Shown here: piece by piece, positions 5,805 through 7,418 of the stretch
How the letters are laid out: each line of letters opens with the position of its first letter
Numbering within the stretch: the stretch's first letter is position 1
Assembly: GCA_937885735.1 (NCBI GenBank)
Contig: CALABN010000049.1
Coordinates: 1-7,418 of the forward strand
From: an uncultured Bacteroidota bacterium
GTDB taxonomy: Bacteria; Bacteroidota; Bacteroidia; Bacteroidales; SZUA-534
Length of the DNA stretch: 7,418 nucleotides
Reading direction: 5' to 3'
Program-made: the position numbers and the translations under genes
Notes under the pieces: generated by a model
What the model was told of the DNA's origin: nothing
What the model saw: the letters and a program-made list of their open reading frames with translations, nothing else
Databases searched by the model: none

Positions 5805-7298
5805 ATGCGTGCTTATAATACATCGATTGTTGGTAGGTATGGAGCGTGTAAATTGCTTCAGCGTTGTGTGGATTCTGATAAAGCTGAATTTATTGCAATG
5901 GGAGGGCGTCGGCGAGTTGGAAAAACTTATCTGATTAAACGTTTTTTTGATGATAATTTTGACTTTTATACATCGGGTATTTGTGATATTTCTAATGAGG
6001 AACAGTTGGTGAATTTCGTTATGAAATTACAGGAGTTTTCTGGGCGGGTTTTTCCGCAACCAAAGAACTGGTTTGAGGCTTTCAATTTGTTAAAACAATA
6101 CTTGTCTGGTATTAGGAAGAAGCGCATAATTGTTTTTATTGATGAGTTGCCTTGGCACGATGCACCAAAGTCGAATTTCACCAAAGCACTTGAGTCGTTT
6201 TGGAACACCTGGGGAGCTGACCAGCCCCGTCTGAAACTGATTGTTTGTGGGTCTTCGACAACTTGGATGGTGAATAAGTTGCTTGGCAACCGTGGCGGTT
6301 TGCACAATAGGGTTACACGTCGTATTTTCCTTCGCCCTTTCACTTTGGGTGAAACAGAGCAGTATCTTGACAGCCGTCATTTCAATTGGGACAGAAAGCA
6401 TATAGTTAATTGTTATATGGCTTTGGGTGGAACACCGTATTATTTAAGCCTATTGCAGAAGGATTTGAGCCTTGAGCAGAATATCGACAAATTGTTTTAT
6501 GGCGAAAATCCAGAACTGAAAATGGAATATGAATTTCTTTTCCGATCGCTTTTCAGCGATTCCGTTTCGCATAAGCGTGTTGTTGAATTACTGTCAACTA
6601 AGATGGCAGGAATGAGCCGTGGTGAAATTGTTGAGAGCCTGAATATTACCGACAATGGAGGCCTTACGGAAGTGCTTTCCAATTTGGAAAAATGCGATTT
6701 TATCAGGCAGTATGCGCCGTTTGGCAAGAAGCAACGTGGCACAATTTATCAGTTGACTGATTTGTTTTCGCTGTTTTATTTGCGGTTTGTGCGTGGTTAC
6801 AAAGGCCAGAACCTTAACGCTTGGAGCTCTATGTCGGACCACGTAAAGGATAGTTGGCGTGGATATGCATTTGGGCAAGTCTGTCTTTTGCACGTTCAAC
6901 AAATAAAGCACGCTCTTGGCATAAATGGAATTTCGGCTGATGTCGCGTCGTGGAGTGCGAATGTCGATGGCAAGAAGTCGCAGATTGATTTGGTGATTGA
7001 CCGTGCCGACCGCATTGTCAATTTGTGTGAAATGAAATATTCCGAATCGCTATATGATATAACAAAAGAATATGCCGACTATTTAAGAACCCGTCGCGAA
7101 CAGTTTAGAACCATTACAAAAACGCGAAAGTCGTTGCAGTTGACATTTGTGACAATGGAAGGCGTGAAGCCATCGAAAAATTCCTGTGATGTAAATTCTC
7201 AGGTGTATGCCGACGACTTGTTTTATGATTTGGAAGATGCTAAACGAGGCCGGACACAAGGCGGGTCTTATGACAACGGTGGCTTGGGGCGTAGATGA
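5805..7298 (+). CDS. P-loop ATPase with DUF234-like nuclease-fold C-terminus; chimeric 3' end
   Basis: A member of the 'archaeal-type' ATPase/DUF234 family, common in Bacteroidales and of poorly known role. The start MRAYNTSIVGR matches the family's usual opening. Walker A is G34-RRRVGKT41; Walker B is IIVFIDE with D113/E114; a sensor-like GSSTTWM lies at 149-155. Residues about 170-340 hold helical and winged-helix-like parts (SRGEIVESLN ... LTEVLSNLEKCDFI). The C-terminal PD-(D/E)XK-like core has D395 in SQIDLVID and E409/K411 in CEMKYS. The helix residue usually Glu in the AFEQVC segment is Gly357 here (GYAFGQVC). Native homology should end shortly after YADDLF (residues 468-473). The last about 20 residues, up to the stop at 7296-7298, are an out-of-frame reading of a Mur-ligase fragment, so the native stop is lost and the encoded C-terminus is artificial. 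It has its own promoter downstream of the repeat array. Confidence 0.85.
   Translation: MRAYNTSIVGRYGACKLLQRCVDSDKAEFIAMGGRRRVGKTYLIKRFFDDNFDFYTSGICDISNEEQLVNFVMKLQEFSGRVFPQPKNWFEAFNLLKQYLSGIRKKRIIVFIDELPWHDAPKSNFTKALESFWNTWGADQPRLKLIVCGSSTTWMVNKLLGNRGGLHNRVTRRIFLRPFTLGETEQYLDSRHFNWDRKHIVNCYMALGGTPYYLSLLQKDLSLEQNIDKLFYGENPELKMEYEFLFRSLFSDSVSHKRVVELLSTKMAGMSRGEIVESLNITDNGGLTEVLSNLEKCDFIRQYAPFGKKQRGTIYQLTDLFSLFYLRFVRGYKGQNLNAWSSMSDHVKDSWRGYAFGQVCLLHVQQIKHALGINGISADVASWSANVDGKKSQIDLVIDRADRIVNLCEMKYSESLYDITKEYADYLRTRREQFRTITKTRKSLQLTFVTMEGVKPSKNSCDVNSQVYADDLFYDLEDAKRGRTQGGSYDNGGLGRR
7221..7240. other. Probable chimeric junction
   Basis: Up to about 7224 the sequence encodes the expected C-terminus of the ATPase (YADDLF). 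From 7237 at the latest it encodes, in a different frame, an internal MurE segment. Codon use changes at the same place. The exact breakpoint cannot be fixed by eye. Confidence 0.75.
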
Positions 7299-7418
7299 AC
7301 TAGAAAAACAGATTGAGCATATGACTACGGTGGATGCGATGACGCTAAATTCGAGGATAAAGAAGATAGCGGAACAGGGGGCGGAATATCTAGTATTAGA
7401 GGTGACTTCGCACGCGAT
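7228..7418 (+). pseudogene. murE: Internal fragment of MurE-type Mur ligase, foreign to the rest of the window
   Basis: Read from 7228, this frame gives IWK, then MLNEAGHKAGLMTTVAWG, EKQIEHMTTVDAMTLN and GAEYLVLEVTSHA, running off the window edge. MurE ligases add the third amino acid to UDP-MurNAc-dipeptide in peptidoglycan synthesis. The TTVDA and EVTSHA motifs match the family's TTPDA / EVSSHA region just after the P-loop. The P-loop itself (TGTxGKTT) should lie some 15-25 residues before MLNEAG, but the frame meets a TAA at 7192-7194 and the upstream bases are ATPase sequence, so the N-terminus is absent and no start is plausible. The AWG...EKQIEHMTTVDA wording resembles Saccharibacteria/Patescibacteria proteins as I remember them. 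Leucines are CTA (4), CTT and TTA with no TTG, unlike all upstream genes. It is listed as a broken gene; it is probably a normal gene elsewhere, joined here by mis-assembly. Confidence 0.82.

Noticed and set aside
7225..7298. Novel C-terminal extension of the ATPase
   Set aside because: The same bases read in another frame give a clear MurE segment, so the Arg/Gly-rich tail is a by-product of the junction.

Overview
The window looks like a Bacteroidota (Bacteroidales-type) chromosome segment. The basis is a secreted protease with a C-terminal type IX secretion sorting tail, weak or absent Shine-Dalgarno sequences, a promoter of the Bacteroides TTTG / TAnnTTTG type, and uniformly TTG-rich leucine codon use through positions 1 to about 7225. 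All recognisable genes are on the + strand.

Layout: a 5'-truncated galactokinase gene (galK) and UDP-glucose 4-epimerase (galE) form a Leloir-pathway pair. A lysyl-endopeptidase-like secreted serine protease follows, then, after a single base, a HAD-family hydrolase whose motif I reads DxN rather than DxD. A 256-base non-coding gap holds three small inverted repeats, the last of them terminator-like. Next is a tight three-gene cluster: a 74-residue ribbon-helix-helix-like protein, a nitroreductase overlapping it by one base, and a small S4-type RNA-binding protein.

A 344-base gap follows (5461-5804). Most of it is a five-copy tandem array of about 55 bp units, each able to form an 8-bp stem with a 16-17 nt loop. 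The gap ends in a good Bacteroidetes-type promoter for a P-loop ATPase with a DUF234-like nuclease-fold C-terminus.

The last about 190 bases do not belong with the rest. Near the C-terminus of the ATPase the sequence changes, in another frame, into an internal piece of a MurE-type Mur ligase that resembles Saccharibacteria/Patescibacteria proteins as I remember them. Its leucine codons are mainly CTA with no TTG, and a stop codon closes its frame before any ATP-binding loop could be encoded. The simplest reading is a chimeric join (assembly artefact, or less likely a real recombination) at about 7221-7237. The ATPase C-terminus as translated is therefore not native.

I see no tRNA, rRNA, CRISPR array or insertion sequence. 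The least explained native structure is the 55-bp hairpin array. I find no convincing new multi-gene system.
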